From positions 37,075-101,074 of IMG/VR virus record IMGVR_UViG_3300018080_000131: a stretch of DNA of 64,000 bases, one strand, 5' to 3'. A program made the translations under genes and the position numbers. Within the stretch, counting starts at the first letter, position 1; each line of letters opens with the position of its first letter. This DNA is from a virus. Below the pieces are notes generated by a model, which saw nothing but the letters and a program-made list of their open reading frames with translations, did no database searches and had not been told where the DNA came from. Below are positions 1 to 7,489 of the stretch, piece by piece.

Positions 1-936
1 ACTTGTGGAAGAAAAGTAACAGAGAAATCAGTAGAAGATGTTAAGAAAAGATATAAAGAGGATTTGAAACCTTTGCTTTTAAAACAAAAGAAATGGAATG
101 AAGAGGTTGTTAAATTTAATAAAGAAAAAGAAGATAAGAAAGTAAAATGGGATAAGAAAATAGATGAACTTATTAAGGCTGAGGATGAGCTTCTTGATGC
201 TGTAGAAGATTTTGAAAAAGAGAAGAAAGGGTTTGAGGATAAGATAAGAAGATTTGAGGATGATATTAAAGATAATAAAAGAGAGATTAAGGGTTTAGAA
301 GATAAGAAAGATTTAGCAGAAGGATATGCTCAGGAAGCTATTGATAAGAAGAAAGAGGGTTTAAAGAAGGTTGAAAATGGTATTAAGGATATTAAAAAAG
401 CTATGAAGAAGTTAGAGATTGATATTCCTTATTATGAATTTTGGGTTGAAGGGTTTGGTAATAAGGGTATTAAGAGCTTCTTGATTGATGAGGTAGTTCC
501 AGTGTTGAATAACAAAGTTAGTGAGTTTGCATCTGCTCTTATGGATGATAGTGTTCAGGTTCAGTTTGATACTCAAAGTAAATTGAAGAGTGGGGAGTAT
601 AGAGAGAAGTTTGATGTTAAAATGGTAGTTGGTGATGAGGAAATTAATTATAGTAGTTTCTCAGCAGGAGAGAAAAGGAAGATTGATGTTGCAATTCTAT
701 TAGCATTACAGAATCTTATCTTTCAGAGAAGTGCTAGTGGTTGTAATTTGGTTGTTTTTGATGAGGTGTTTGATGCTTTAGATAGAGTTGGAATTGAAAG
801 GGTTGTTAATTTACTTAGTGAAGAATCTAAAGAGAAATCTATTTTTGTGATAAGCCATATTCAAGAGCTTCAGGATTATTTTGATAAAGTGATTATAGTA
901 AAAAATAAAAATGGAATAAGTGAATTGGAGGCATAA
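1..936 (+). CDS. SbcC/Rad50/gp46-like exonuclease ATPase subunit, C-terminal part (partial)
   Basis: The frame is open from base 1, so the gene starts upstream. The first visible residues (TCGRKV) look like the second half of a CPxC zinc hook. They are followed by a Lys/Glu-rich coiled coil of about 110 residues and then the C-terminal ATPase lobe: ABC signature FSAGEKRK, Walker B LVVFDEVFDALD, and a final VISH switch histidine. This is the layout of T4 gp46, SbcC and Rad50, which work with a gp47/SbcD-type nuclease in recombination and DNA degradation. The partner gene is not in the window. The small gene that follows starts directly after the stop. Confidence 0.85.
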   Translation, partial: TCGRKVTEKSVEDVKKRYKEDLKPLLLKQKKWNEEVVKFNKEKEDKKVKWDKKIDELIKAEDELLDAVEDFEKEKKGFEDKIRRFEDDIKDNKREIKGLEDKKDLAEGYAQEAIDKKKEGLKKVENGIKDIKKAMKKLEIDIPYYEFWVEGFGNKGIKSFLIDEVVPVLNNKVSEFASALMDDSVQVQFDTQSKLKSGEYREKFDVKMVVGDEEINYSSFSAGEKRKIDVAILLALQNLIFQRSASGCNLVVFDEVFDALDRVGIERVVNLLSEESKEKSIFVISHIQELQDYFDKVIIVKNKNGISELEA

Positions 937-1116
937 ATGCTTAATTTATTAATTGGTTTGAAACATCCAGATAAGGTTTTTAATGTTGATAATTATCAGG
1001 AGTTTCAACATAAGAAGTTTGGAAATCAGTTATGGATTCAAATGAAATTAGCTGATGGTGGAAAAGCAGAAGTTCCAGCAGAGAATGTTGCTTTTATAAT
1101 AGAGGCTAAGAAATAA
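937..1116 (+). CDS. Hypothetical protein, 59 aa
   Basis: ATG directly follows the TAA of the ATPase gene, and the stop overlaps the next start (TAATG). The product is a small mixed-charge protein (MLNLLIGLK... to ...FIIEAKK) with no motif I recognise. It is supported by perfect packing between two real genes. Confidence 0.6.
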   Translation: MLNLLIGLKHPDKVFNVDNYQEFQHKKFGNQLWIQMKLADGGKAEVPAENVAFIIEAKK

Positions 1117-1685
1117 TGGCAAAAGATTGGAAAGGATTTGAAAGAGAAGTAGCAAGATTGCTAACTGTAGTTTACTATCCTGATGGTGATGGAGAATTTA
1201 GAAGAGTTCCACAATCTGGTGGTTGGGATAAGAAGGTTGTTACAGGTGATATAATGGCATTGAAAAAAACTTATGAAGATAGTTTTGTCTTTGATGTTAC
1301 TTTTCCATTTTCTGTAGAATGTAAAACACATAGAGATATTAAACATTTCTTTTCAGGATTGTATTCTAAAGATAGTGAATTATTTCAGTGGATGCAACAA
1401 GCTGAAGATGATTGTAGACATATTCCTAATAGAAGACCTATTGTTACTTTTAGATTGTATAGACAGAAGATTGTGAGTATGTTGAAAGCTGAAGATTTTA
1501 GTAAGTTGAAGGAGATGTTTGGAGAACCAAAATTTAAGTATTATTTTCTTAGAAAGTATCCTACAGAATTTGAAGAGAATTTTGATATTAATCTTTTGGT
1601 ATTGTGTTTATTCAGTGATTTTGTAGAATGGATTGATTGGGGTATTTATAAAATGAAATATATAAGGAGTATGGTGAGGAAATGA
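1116..1685 (+). CDS. Putative PD-(D/E)XK nuclease / Holliday-junction-resolvase-like protein
   Basis: 189 aa. The N-terminus has an acidic helix (FEREVARLL), then RVPQSGGWDK, then TGDI (D45) and VECKTH (E68, K70). This is the E...GD...ExK pattern of restriction-endonuclease-fold enzymes, and the arginine plus SGG loop is common in phage resolvase-like members. It probably acts on branched or recombining DNA together with the neighbouring gp46-like subunit (inference). The start is coupled (TAATG) to the gene before; the stop overlaps the next gene by 4 nt. Confidence 0.55.
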   Translation: MAKDWKGFEREVARLLTVVYYPDGDGEFRRVPQSGGWDKKVVTGDIMALKKTYEDSFVFDVTFPFSVECKTHRDIKHFFSGLYSKDSELFQWMQQAEDDCRHIPNRRPIVTFRLYRQKIVSMLKAEDFSKLKEMFGEPKFKYYFLRKYPTEFEENFDINLLVLCLFSDFVEWIDWGIYKMKYIRSMVRK

Positions 1686-2014
1686 AACTTAAATACTGGT
1701 TAAAATACAAATGGCAAAGATTAACTAAAGGGTTTGGTGATGATGAAGTTTGGAATTTAGATGTTACAATAGCTGAATTTATTCTTCCAAGATTAAAGAG
1801 GCTTAGAGAGATTCAACATGGTTTTCCAGCTTGTTTAGATAAAGATGGAGAAGATTTAGGTGCAGTAGAATGGGATAGAAGATTGGATAGTATGATAGAG
1901 GCTTTTATAATAATTAGTAATGAGTGTTATTGGGATATGGATAGTGAAATGAATAAGGTTGTTAAGGAAGGTTTGAATTATTTCAGAGAGCATTTTTTTG
2001 ATTTATGGGATTAA
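1682..2014 (+). CDS. Conserved phage hypothetical protein, 110 aa
   Basis: The ATGA overlap with the preceding nuclease shows operon coupling. The product is helical and rich in Trp and acidic residues. Its centre (WNLDVTIAEFILPRL, HGFPACL, EWDRRLDSMIEAF) resembles a recurrent phage protein of unknown function. No catalytic motif is visible. Confidence 0.7.
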   Translation: MKLKYWLKYKWQRLTKGFGDDEVWNLDVTIAEFILPRLKRLREIQHGFPACLDKDGEDLGAVEWDRRLDSMIEAFIIISNECYWDMDSEMNKVVKEGLNYFREHFFDLWD

Positions 2015-2017
2015 GAA

Positions 2018-2227
2018 ATGAGAATGATTTGTTTCTTTAGAGGCTTGTTGAGAACATTTATATATCCTGTTGGCTGTTGGGTTTCTGGTCATAATCTTGT
2101 TGAAACTTTTAATGATGGGTTTACTCAGGTGTTAACTTGTGAGACTTGTGGTTTTGAGTCAAAAGGTAAAAAAGAGGGATTTTTCAGAGAATTTACAGAA
2201 AAAAATGAAAAAAATTTTCATGTATAA
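2018..2227 (+). CDS. Small zinc-ribbon-like protein, 69 aa
   Basis: It contains a Cys-X4-His pair (GCWVSGHNLV) and a CxxC knuckle (TCETCGF), enough for one zinc site, with a hydrophobic N-terminus. It is one of many tiny CxxC proteins in the window. It is the last gene before the first strong promoter. Function unknown. Confidence 0.55.
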   Translation: MRMICFFRGLLRTFIYPVGCWVSGHNLVETFNDGFTQVLTCETCGFESKGKKEGFFREFTEKNEKNFHV

Positions 2228-2281
2228 CTTGTTTGTTTTTATGTACTTAGAAAAAAACTTTAAAAAACTTTAAAAAAAGAC

Positions 2282-2310
2282 TTGACAAACAAGAAAAAAT
2301 GTTTTATATT
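2282..2310 (+). promoter_or_regulatory. Strong sigma70-type promoter, copy 1 of 6
   Basis: Perfect -35 TTGACA (2282-2287), 17-nt spacer, -10 TATATT (2305-2310). An A-rich UP-like tract runs upstream (about 2250-2280). The same module recurs at 18551, 19394, 20134, 24831 and 25806. Expected transcription start is about 2317. Confidence 0.9.
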
Positions 2311-2343
2311 ATAAGTACAATGACAAATAAAAAGGAGCAAACA

Positions 2344-2652
2344 ATGAAACAAGCAAAGAGAAAAGGTATTATTGGTGAGTGTCCTTTGTGTTCCACAGAG
2401 GCACAGAGCAGAGTGCTTTATTACACAGAGGTTACTGGTGTTTATGAATGTGCTTTTTGTGGTGCAATTCATGGACAGTGTTACAAAGGTGATTCTTATA
2501 CCTTGGTGAAACCTTTCTTCCATCCTAATCCTAATGAGGTTGAGGCTGAGGATACAAGGTATTATGATTTAACAGTATTGGGTTCTGATGGAGTAACAAG
2601 AAGGCATGGTTGGTTTGACCCCAAAACAAAGACAATTATCCAGGTTGGATAA
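2344..2652 (+). CDS. Zinc-ribbon protein, 102 aa, early-type
   Basis: Start chosen at ATG 2344, 7 nt after AAAGGAG. The open frame runs back through the promoter -10, so earlier starts are not credible, apart from an in-frame ATG near the transcription start (2320) that would add eight residues. CPLC and CAFC form one zinc ribbon at about residues 13-39. The C-terminal half is a small beta-rich domain ending WFDPKTKTIIQVG. Function unknown. Confidence 0.75.
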   Translation: MKQAKRKGIIGECPLCSTEAQSRVLYYTEVTGVYECAFCGAIHGQCYKGDSYTLVKPFFHPNPNEVEAEDTRYYDLTVLGSDGVTRRHGWFDPKTKTIIQVG

Positions 2653-2653
2653 A

Positions 2654-3052
2654 ATGGTTGACAGAAAATATTATTCAACAATGATTCTTCCAATAGAAGT
2701 TTCACAAACAATAGCTGATTCTTTTTGTGGGATTTTTGGTCTTCCAAAAGTTGAAGTTATTTACAAAGATTTGTCTTATCTAAATGCTTGGGGATTGTAT
2801 GAAGGAACTAAAGTGTTTCTGGAAAAAACAAGACCAAGGCTTGCTACTCTTCTTCATGAGATTGCCCATCATGTTCAGAATGAAGAGAATCCTAATTACA
2901 GATGTTTTGAATCTGTTCATGGTGCTTCTTATCAGAAAGCAATCAGAAAGGTTGTTAAGGTTTTTAGAGAAGCTTATGGTTGTGAAAGGTTTATATACTT
3001 TTCAGGTAAACAAATTTTAGAACCTAAAAGGAGAAAGAAAAATGGGTTATGA
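2654..3052 (+). CDS. HExxH zinc metalloprotease-like protein (SprT/ImmA-like)
   Basis: 132 aa. LLHEIAHHV gives the HExxH zinc motif and glutamate base. A downstream VHGASY (HG-x-x-Y/F) could supply the third ligand, as in SprT-like zincins. Such phage proteins are usually regulators or host-protein proteases; the target is unknown. The gene begins two bases after the stop of the zinc-ribbon gene and shares its promoter. I chose ATG 2654 because the longer frame overlaps the previous gene. Confidence 0.65.
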   Translation: MVDRKYYSTMILPIEVSQTIADSFCGIFGLPKVEVIYKDLSYLNAWGLYEGTKVFLEKTRPRLATLLHEIAHHVQNEENPNYRCFESVHGASYQKAIRKVVKVFREAYGCERFIYFSGKQILEPKRRKKNGL

Positions 3053-3470
3053 TGTAACATTGTATTTAGGAAATCTTTGGTCAACTGACAGTTGGAGAGA
3101 GGAAATCACAAATAGTAAAGGGGAGAGTATGCAGAGTTATGAGCAAGTTGCTGAAGTAGATTTGTGTTGTGTTGATAATTCTCTTCATAAACTTATGAAT
3201 GAAATGCCAGTTAGTAGGTATTACATTTGGCAAAAATCTGATGATATTGAGAATGAACCAAAAGTTACTAATGATGGTTACAATGATTTTAAGATGTTTA
3301 CTGGTAATGATGTTAAAAAATTGTATGCTTTGATAATGGCTGAACAGGCTAAAGATATGCATGAGTATCAAGGTAGCCAAGGCTATAGAAGATATGATAT
3401 GGCACTTGGTATGCTTAGGAATCTTATGGAGAATTTTAATAATCCTATTGTTATTTGGTATGGTAGTTAA
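3042..3470 (+). CDS. Hypothetical protein, 142 aa
   Basis: ATG follows a good GGAGAAAG ribosome site and overlaps the previous stop by 11 nt. It starts MGYDVTLYLGNLW and has an aromatic, acidic composition without a motif I recognise. It sits in the same transcription unit as the two genes before it. Confidence 0.65.
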   Translation: MGYDVTLYLGNLWSTDSWREEITNSKGESMQSYEQVAEVDLCCVDNSLHKLMNEMPVSRYYIWQKSDDIENEPKVTNDGYNDFKMFTGNDVKKLYALIMAEQAKDMHEYQGSQGYRRYDMALGMLRNLMENFNNPIVIWYGS

Positions 3471-3494
3471 GAAAATAAGAAAGAAGTAAGTAAA

Positions 3495-3707
3495 ATGATT
3501 TGGGTTTTAATGGAATGGCTTTACACAGTATTGGGATTAGTAGGATGTTATTTAGTTGTGAAGAAAAAGAGAATAGGATGGTTGATTTGGCTTTTATCTT
3601 GTCCAATTATGGTAGGTGTTTTGATTCATAAACAAAGTTACCCAATTATTTTAGTGTTTATTGCTTATGGAATTTTAAACATTAAAGGATGGATAGAATG
3701 GAAATGA
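3495..3707 (+). CDS. Small membrane protein, two or three TM segments
   Basis: 70 aa and almost wholly hydrophobic, with Lys/Arg clusters (KKKR, HKQ) between segments at about 8-22, 28-44 and 48-63. The ending (NIKGWIEWK) recalls short PnuC-like phage membrane proteins, but the resemblance is weak. Its end overlaps the next small ORF. Confidence 0.6.
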   Translation: MIWVLMEWLYTVLGLVGCYLVVKKKRIGWLIWLLSCPIMVGVLIHKQSYPIILVFIAYGILNIKGWIEWK

Positions 3708-3847
3708 TTAAAACTAAGTGTTGTAAAAAAGCAGTAAATTATCATGTACAAGATAATTGCATACATGATTTTTTAACTTGTAGAGATTGTGGGAGAGAAG
3801 TAAATTTTAAAGGAAATATAATAAAAAAAGGAGAAAAAAATGAGTAG
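3698..3847 (+). CDS. Tiny Cys-rich protein, 49 aa
   Basis: ATG 3698 (or 3704) after AGGATGG. The product has CC near residue 8 and CxxC near residue 28 (LTCRDCGRE), a likely zinc knuckle. It overlaps the membrane protein upstream and the transglycosylase downstream by a few bases, as is usual in this genome. Confidence 0.5.
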   Translation: MEMIKTKCCKKAVNYHVQDNCIHDFLTCRDCGREVNFKGNIIKKGEKNE

Positions 3848-4532
3848 AAAGAATGGTTTTAATGTTTGGATGACTATTTTAACATCTATGGTTTTAGGAT
3901 TAATTGGTGGTTTTGTTGCTGAGATTCATAGTGATAAAAAGATTATAAAGACCTTGAATGAAAGATTGGCTGAGGTTGAGATTGAGCTTAAAGCTAATTC
4001 AAAGCAGATACCACACATAGCAAAGTATATGACAGTGGTTAGGAATCTTACTGAAGCTGTTGGTGATAATATGACAGCATATGAGATTGTAGAAGTTTCA
4101 AAGATTATTGTTACTCAGTGTCAGATTCATGAAGATATTGAGTTGACACCAGATTTGATTTTTGGGCTTATTGAAAGAGAGAGTGGGTTTAATCCTAATG
4201 CTGTTAGTTCAGCTAATGCTTATGGATTAATGCAAATAACTAGAAGCTGTTTTGCAATTCATCTTTCAGAACTTGGATATGAGTTTTCAAAAGAGGTTGC
4301 TTTAAATCCAGTGGTAAATATTCAGGTTGGTATAATGGAATTGATTAGGTTGAGAAGGCTTTATTTGGAAGAAGGTTTTGAAGGTTGGAGTATTCCTTTA
4401 CATTCTTATTTTTGGGGTGAGAGATATACAAGAACACTGTTAACCACAAAGAATAGGGTTAATGTTCCTGGTTTGGAATATTCAAAAGGAATAATAGACC
4501 TTGCAAAAGGATGGAAGGAGAAGGGAGTATGA
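3840..4532 (+). CDS. Lytic transglycosylase (SLT domain) with N-terminal membrane anchor
   Basis: 230 aa. Residues 9-27 form a membrane anchor and 35-55 a short coiled coil. The SLT domain begins near residue 100, with the family signature RESGFNPNAVSS...AYGLMQIT. Glu114 in ESGFNP is the predicted catalytic acid cleaving MurNAc-GlcNAc bonds. A good AAAGGAG precedes the ATG. The anchor means it would act from the inner membrane or be exported, either in lysis or as a virion-associated enzyme. It lies far from the second lysin (amidase at 35105). Confidence 0.85.
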   Translation: MSRKNGFNVWMTILTSMVLGLIGGFVAEIHSDKKIIKTLNERLAEVEIELKANSKQIPHIAKYMTVVRNLTEAVGDNMTAYEIVEVSKIIVTQCQIHEDIELTPDLIFGLIERESGFNPNAVSSANAYGLMQITRSCFAIHLSELGYEFSKEVALNPVVNIQVGIMELIRLRRLYLEEGFEGWSIPLHSYFWGERYTRTLLTTKNRVNVPGLEYSKGIIDLAKGWKEKGV

Positions 4533-4723
4533 AAAAAGAAGAAAAAATTAAAATAGTTAAGGATTTTCATAAAGGTGTAGAATTACAAAGACAAGCTGAT
4601 AATTTGATGTATGGGGTTTCTTCTATATCTCATGAGATTAAAGAAGGGGAAAGAATAATTATTTCTTTTATATATAAAGGTAAGGGTTATAAGATTTTTG
4701 GAGAGGATTTAATAAATGGGTAA
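4529..4723 (+). CDS. Hypothetical protein, 64 aa
   Basis: Starts in an ATGA overlap with the transglycosylase. It is Lys/Glu-rich with a beta-like C-terminus (IISFIYKGKGYKIF). No motif is recognised. It overlaps the next gene by 8 nt. Confidence 0.6.
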   Translation: MKKEEKIKIVKDFHKGVELQRQADNLMYGVSSISHEIKEGERIIISFIYKGKGYKIFGEDLING

Positions 4724-4928
4724 GTTAAAGGTAACAGAAGAGCTTATTAGAAAGGCTGAGAGAGTGATTGGTAATGGTAGTATACCAACTAATAGGGGAT
4801 TAAGTAGAAAGGAGCTTAGAAGCCTTGAGAGAGCTAATATAGTAAAGAAAACTAAGGTATTTGAGAAGAAGAAATACTCAGATGCTAATCCTCAGTATTA
4901 TTATATATGGGAGATGGTTGAAAAATGA
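4716..4928 (+). CDS. Hypothetical protein, 70 aa, possible winged-helix-like fold
   Basis: Small basic protein. VTEELIRKAERVI followed by LSRKELRSLERANIVKK and YYYIW resembles a minimal helix-turn-helix with a wing, but the assignment is weak. It is translationally coupled to both neighbours. Confidence 0.55.
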   Translation: MGKLKVTEELIRKAERVIGNGSIPTNRGLSRKELRSLERANIVKKTKVFEKKKYSDANPQYYYIWEMVEK

Positions 4929-5179
4929 AACAAAAAAAGGAAAAACATTTAGTTAATCCAGACAGATTTTATGTTATTCAAAAGCTTGAAGATTTAGGTG
5001 GGAAAACTAATGATTTAACTTTAATTTGTTGTGATTGTGGTTTGGTTCATGATGTTTGGTTTAAAGTTAAAAATGAAAAGTTGTATTTTAAAATAGATAG
5101 AAATGAATATGAAACTGAATATTGGAGAAAATATGGAAAGTTACCAGATAGGAGAAAGAAGAGAGGTATTTTTAAATGA
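4925..5179 (+). CDS. Hypothetical protein, 84 aa, one Cys knuckle
   Basis: ATGA overlap with the previous gene. It contains CCDCGLVHDV, then a positively charged C-terminus (LPDRRKKRG). A single knuckle plus His could bind zinc. No family assignment. Confidence 0.6.
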   Translation: MKQKKEKHLVNPDRFYVIQKLEDLGGKTNDLTLICCDCGLVHDVWFKVKNEKLYFKIDRNEYETEYWRKYGKLPDRRKKRGIFK

Positions 5180-5352
5180 GTAAAAATTTTTATATGAATG
5201 ATTATAATGAGGCTGAAGGTGTTTTTGTTGATACAGCTATTAATGAAATTTGTGATATTATGTTGTATAGGGGTAATATGATGGAAGAAGGAAGACTAAG
5301 AGAGATTCTTGGTAAATTGATTTTAAGGGTGATAAAAGATGAGCAAAAATAA
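5176..5352 (+). CDS. Hypothetical protein, 58 aa
   Basis: ATGA overlap with the gene before. It runs to a TAA that overlaps the next gene by 14 nt. Acidic N-terminus, amphipathic helical C-terminus (REILGKLILRVIK). Supported by exact packing rather than by homology. Confidence 0.5.
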   Translation: MSKNFYMNDYNEAEGVFVDTAINEICDIMLYRGNMMEEGRLREILGKLILRVIKDEQK

Positions 5353-5767
5353 AGTTCCTAAAACAAAGGTAAAAAAAGAGAGAATAGATTTACTTGATTT
5401 TGCTGTTATGAATGTTGTGATGTATATGGAAATTGAAAGAGATGCTAGAAATGTTCTTATTAGAACAAAAAGACTTACTCAGTTTCTTGATTTGAAGTTG
5501 AAAATAGAAATGGCTTTTTGTGAGAATGTTTTGATTAATCTGTTTGGGGTTTCAAAAGCTGAGATTATAAGAATAGCTGAAGGATTTAGAGCAGATAAAA
5601 ATTGGGAAAAAGAGGTTGAGAGGTTTGTTGATGCTGTTGCTCCAGGTGGAACAAAGAAGGTTCAGTTATTTAATGAGAATGATTTTAAGAATGAGGTTAT
5701 TAATCAAGATAGAACTAAAAAGGAAGAAAAGAAAATAAAAACAGGTGGTGGGTTGATAATATCATGA
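5339..5767 (+). CDS. Hypothetical protein, 142 aa
   Basis: Helical protein starting MSKNKVPKTK. A Gly/Lys-rich stretch near residue 100 (APGGTKKVQLF) and a charged C-terminal tail ending GGGLIIS. No recognisable domain. Coupled to the HAD gene by a 4-nt overlap. Confidence 0.65.
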   Translation: MSKNKVPKTKVKKERIDLLDFAVMNVVMYMEIERDARNVLIRTKRLTQFLDLKLKIEMAFCENVLINLFGVSKAEIIRIAEGFRADKNWEKEVERFVDAVAPGGTKKVQLFNENDFKNEVINQDRTKKEEKKIKTGGGLIIS

Positions 5768-6165
5768 AAGAAAAAAGATTAAAAAGAAGTGAAAAAAGAA
5801 AACATAGTAATATGGTTGTTGCTGTTGATTTGGATGGCACTATTATTAAAGATTGGTCAGGAAGTATATTTGAATTTGGTGAGCTTCAGAAAGGTGCAGT
5901 TGATTATATGAAGAAGATAAGAAAAGCTGGTTATACTATTATGATTCATACATGCAGATTAACTCCAAGTGTTTATAAGTATGCTAATGATACACAAGAG
6001 CTTGCATTAGTGAGAATAGAAAAGTTTCTTGATGATAATGATATTCCTTATGATGCTTTTTGGGTAGGAGAAGGGAAACCAGTTGCAGATTTTTATATTG
6101 ATGATAGAGGAATAAGATTTGAAACATGGAAACAGGTTTGGAGAGAGATGAATGAAAGAATGTGA
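5764..6165 (+). CDS. HAD-superfamily phosphatase
   Basis: 133 aa. HAD motifs appear in order: motif I VDLDGTI (nucleophile and acid/base Asp), motif II IHTCR, a motif III lysine in EGKPVADF, and motif IV YIDDRG. This compact form resembles phage HAD phosphatases such as 3'-phosphatases or nucleotidases, but the substrate cannot be read from sequence. It precedes a HIT-like protein by overlap, so both may act in nucleotide or DNA-end metabolism (inference). Confidence 0.75.
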   Translation: MKEKRLKRSEKRKHSNMVVAVDLDGTIIKDWSGSIFEFGELQKGAVDYMKKIRKAGYTIMIHTCRLTPSVYKYANDTQELALVRIEKFLDDNDIPYDAFWVGEGKPVADFYIDDRGIRFETWKQVWREMNERM

Positions 6166-6421
6166 GTTGTGTGATTTGGAAAAGAAAACTAAGTGGTATT
6201 ATGAAGATTCTGAATTTGTAGTTTGTGATTGTGAAACTTGTAAAATTCCTATGATTGTTAGTAAAGACCATAATTTTAGGTTAAAGGATTTTCCTGGTCA
6301 TGGTGCAGATAGAATTTTTAAGATAGTTCAAAAAGTGTTTCCAGGTAGAGATTTTTATTTTAGAACTGAGCAAAGAAAGGTAAAGAATCATTGGCATTGG
6401 CACATAATTTTTGAGGAGTAA
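6152..6421 (+). CDS. HIT-like protein with HxHxH motif
   Basis: 89 aa. N-terminal CELCDL and CDCETC, a strand ending IVSKDHNF, and a terminal HWHWHIIFE matching the His-x-His-x-His active-site triad of HIT-family nucleotide hydrolases/transferases. The protein is shorter than typical HIT proteins. Clear order of elements, but fold not proven. It overlaps the HAD gene by 14 nt. Confidence 0.55.
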   Translation: MKECELCDLEKKTKWYYEDSEFVVCDCETCKIPMIVSKDHNFRLKDFPGHGADRIFKIVQKVFPGRDFYFRTEQRKVKNHWHWHIIFEE

Positions 6422-6425
6422 AATA

Positions 6426-6962
6426 ATGTTATATGAATTTTCAAAACAGTTTGAATCTTTTGTTAAAGCTTGTAAGAGTCAGTGGGTTTGTGGTGGTGAT
6501 AGATATGCTTTAGAAGAGAATAAAGAGTTCACTGATTTGGTTTGTGAGATTGCTGGTAATATTTGGATAGGTGGAAATATTATTAAGTATTCAGGTGAGA
6601 TTTGGAATTCAAAAAGGCATGGAGAACCTATTGTTGAAGTTAACTTTTTCAAAATTGCTGTTTATTCTTATATTTGGTGGTTGAAAGAGGTAAAACACCC
6701 AACAACAGGAATTGCATTGAAGAAGAAATATTGGTATGAGTTTGTTGTAGGAATGTGGAAAGCTCATTGTGGTTTAGATAAGTTAGGAGAAATTGGAACA
6801 GATACATTTATTGAGTTGATAGATTGGTTGAAAATGCTTGGTCCAAAGAAAATAGAATATTGGGATATTTTGTTTACAGTAGGAGCAAGAGCTTATGAAT
6901 GGTGGTTATTAGAACAGCATAATTTAACTGATAGAGATAAAGGTGAGGAATTTGAGAAATGA
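6426..6962 (+). CDS. Hypothetical protein, 178 aa, Trp-rich
   Basis: Start at ATG 6426, 7 nt after GAGGAG; the in-frame TTG at 6411 is less likely. Mostly helical and aromatic (WWLKEV, YEWWLLE). It looks like a conserved phage protein of unknown function. ATGA-type overlap with the next gene. Confidence 0.65.
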   Translation: MLYEFSKQFESFVKACKSQWVCGGDRYALEENKEFTDLVCEIAGNIWIGGNIIKYSGEIWNSKRHGEPIVEVNFFKIAVYSYIWWLKEVKHPTTGIALKKKYWYEFVVGMWKAHCGLDKLGEIGTDTFIELIDWLKMLGPKKIEYWDILFTVGARAYEWWLLEQHNLTDRDKGEEFEK

Positions 6963-7489
6963 AAATTAGATTTATAATAGAAATTTATAATAAATATGAT
7001 TATTTTGGTAAAGATGAGTTTAGAACTTTTAGAGTTGTTGATGATACAGATGTTAATTCTATTGAAACTGCTGAAATAGAAATTAAAAAATTGATTGATA
7101 AATTTAATGAAGAAGAAAAAAATAATTATGGAGAAAAGGCTGGAAGTAGAAAATTATTAAGAATTATTGATGAAGAAAAATTAAAAAAGTGTCCAACTGA
7201 ATTAATATGGGATTCTTATATGAGACAGGAATTACAGGGTGAGTGTTCTGAATGTGGGTATAAGTTTATTGATTTTTTTAATAGAGGAAAACAAAAACCA
7301 GAAAATTTTAAACATTGTTTGGGTTTTGGTCAATCAAGAGTTAAAAATTTTGATAGAGTTATTGTTTTTGAGTGTCCAAAATGTTTTTTAAAATCACAAT
7401 TTCATTGTAATGATAATTGGTATGATTTATATGGTGAATGGATTGTTGATAATTCTATATTTTTGAAAGATGAGAAAAATAATGAGTAA
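6959..7489 (+). CDS. Hypothetical protein with zinc ribbon, 176 aa
   Basis: CSECGYKF near residue 93 and FECPKCFLKSQFHC near residue 137 give a four-Cys zinc ribbon. The N-terminal 80 residues are acidic and uncharacterised. The stop lies inside an ATGAGTAA overlap with the ribonucleotide reductase gene. Confidence 0.6.
   Translation: MKIRFIIEIYNKYDYFGKDEFRTFRVVDDTDVNSIETAEIEIKKLIDKFNEEEKNNYGEKAGSRKLLRIIDEEKLKKCPTELIWDSYMRQELQGECSECGYKFIDFFNRGKQKPENFKHCLGFGQSRVKNFDRVIVFECPKCFLKSQFHCNDNWYDLYGEWIVDNSIFLKDEKNNE

Noticed and set aside
2299-2343. Longer starts reaching back to the promoter -10 for the genes at 2344, 19429, 20199, 24893 and 25868
   Set aside because: Starts at the ATG within or before TATATT are upstream of the predicted transcript, so only the later ATG codons were accepted.
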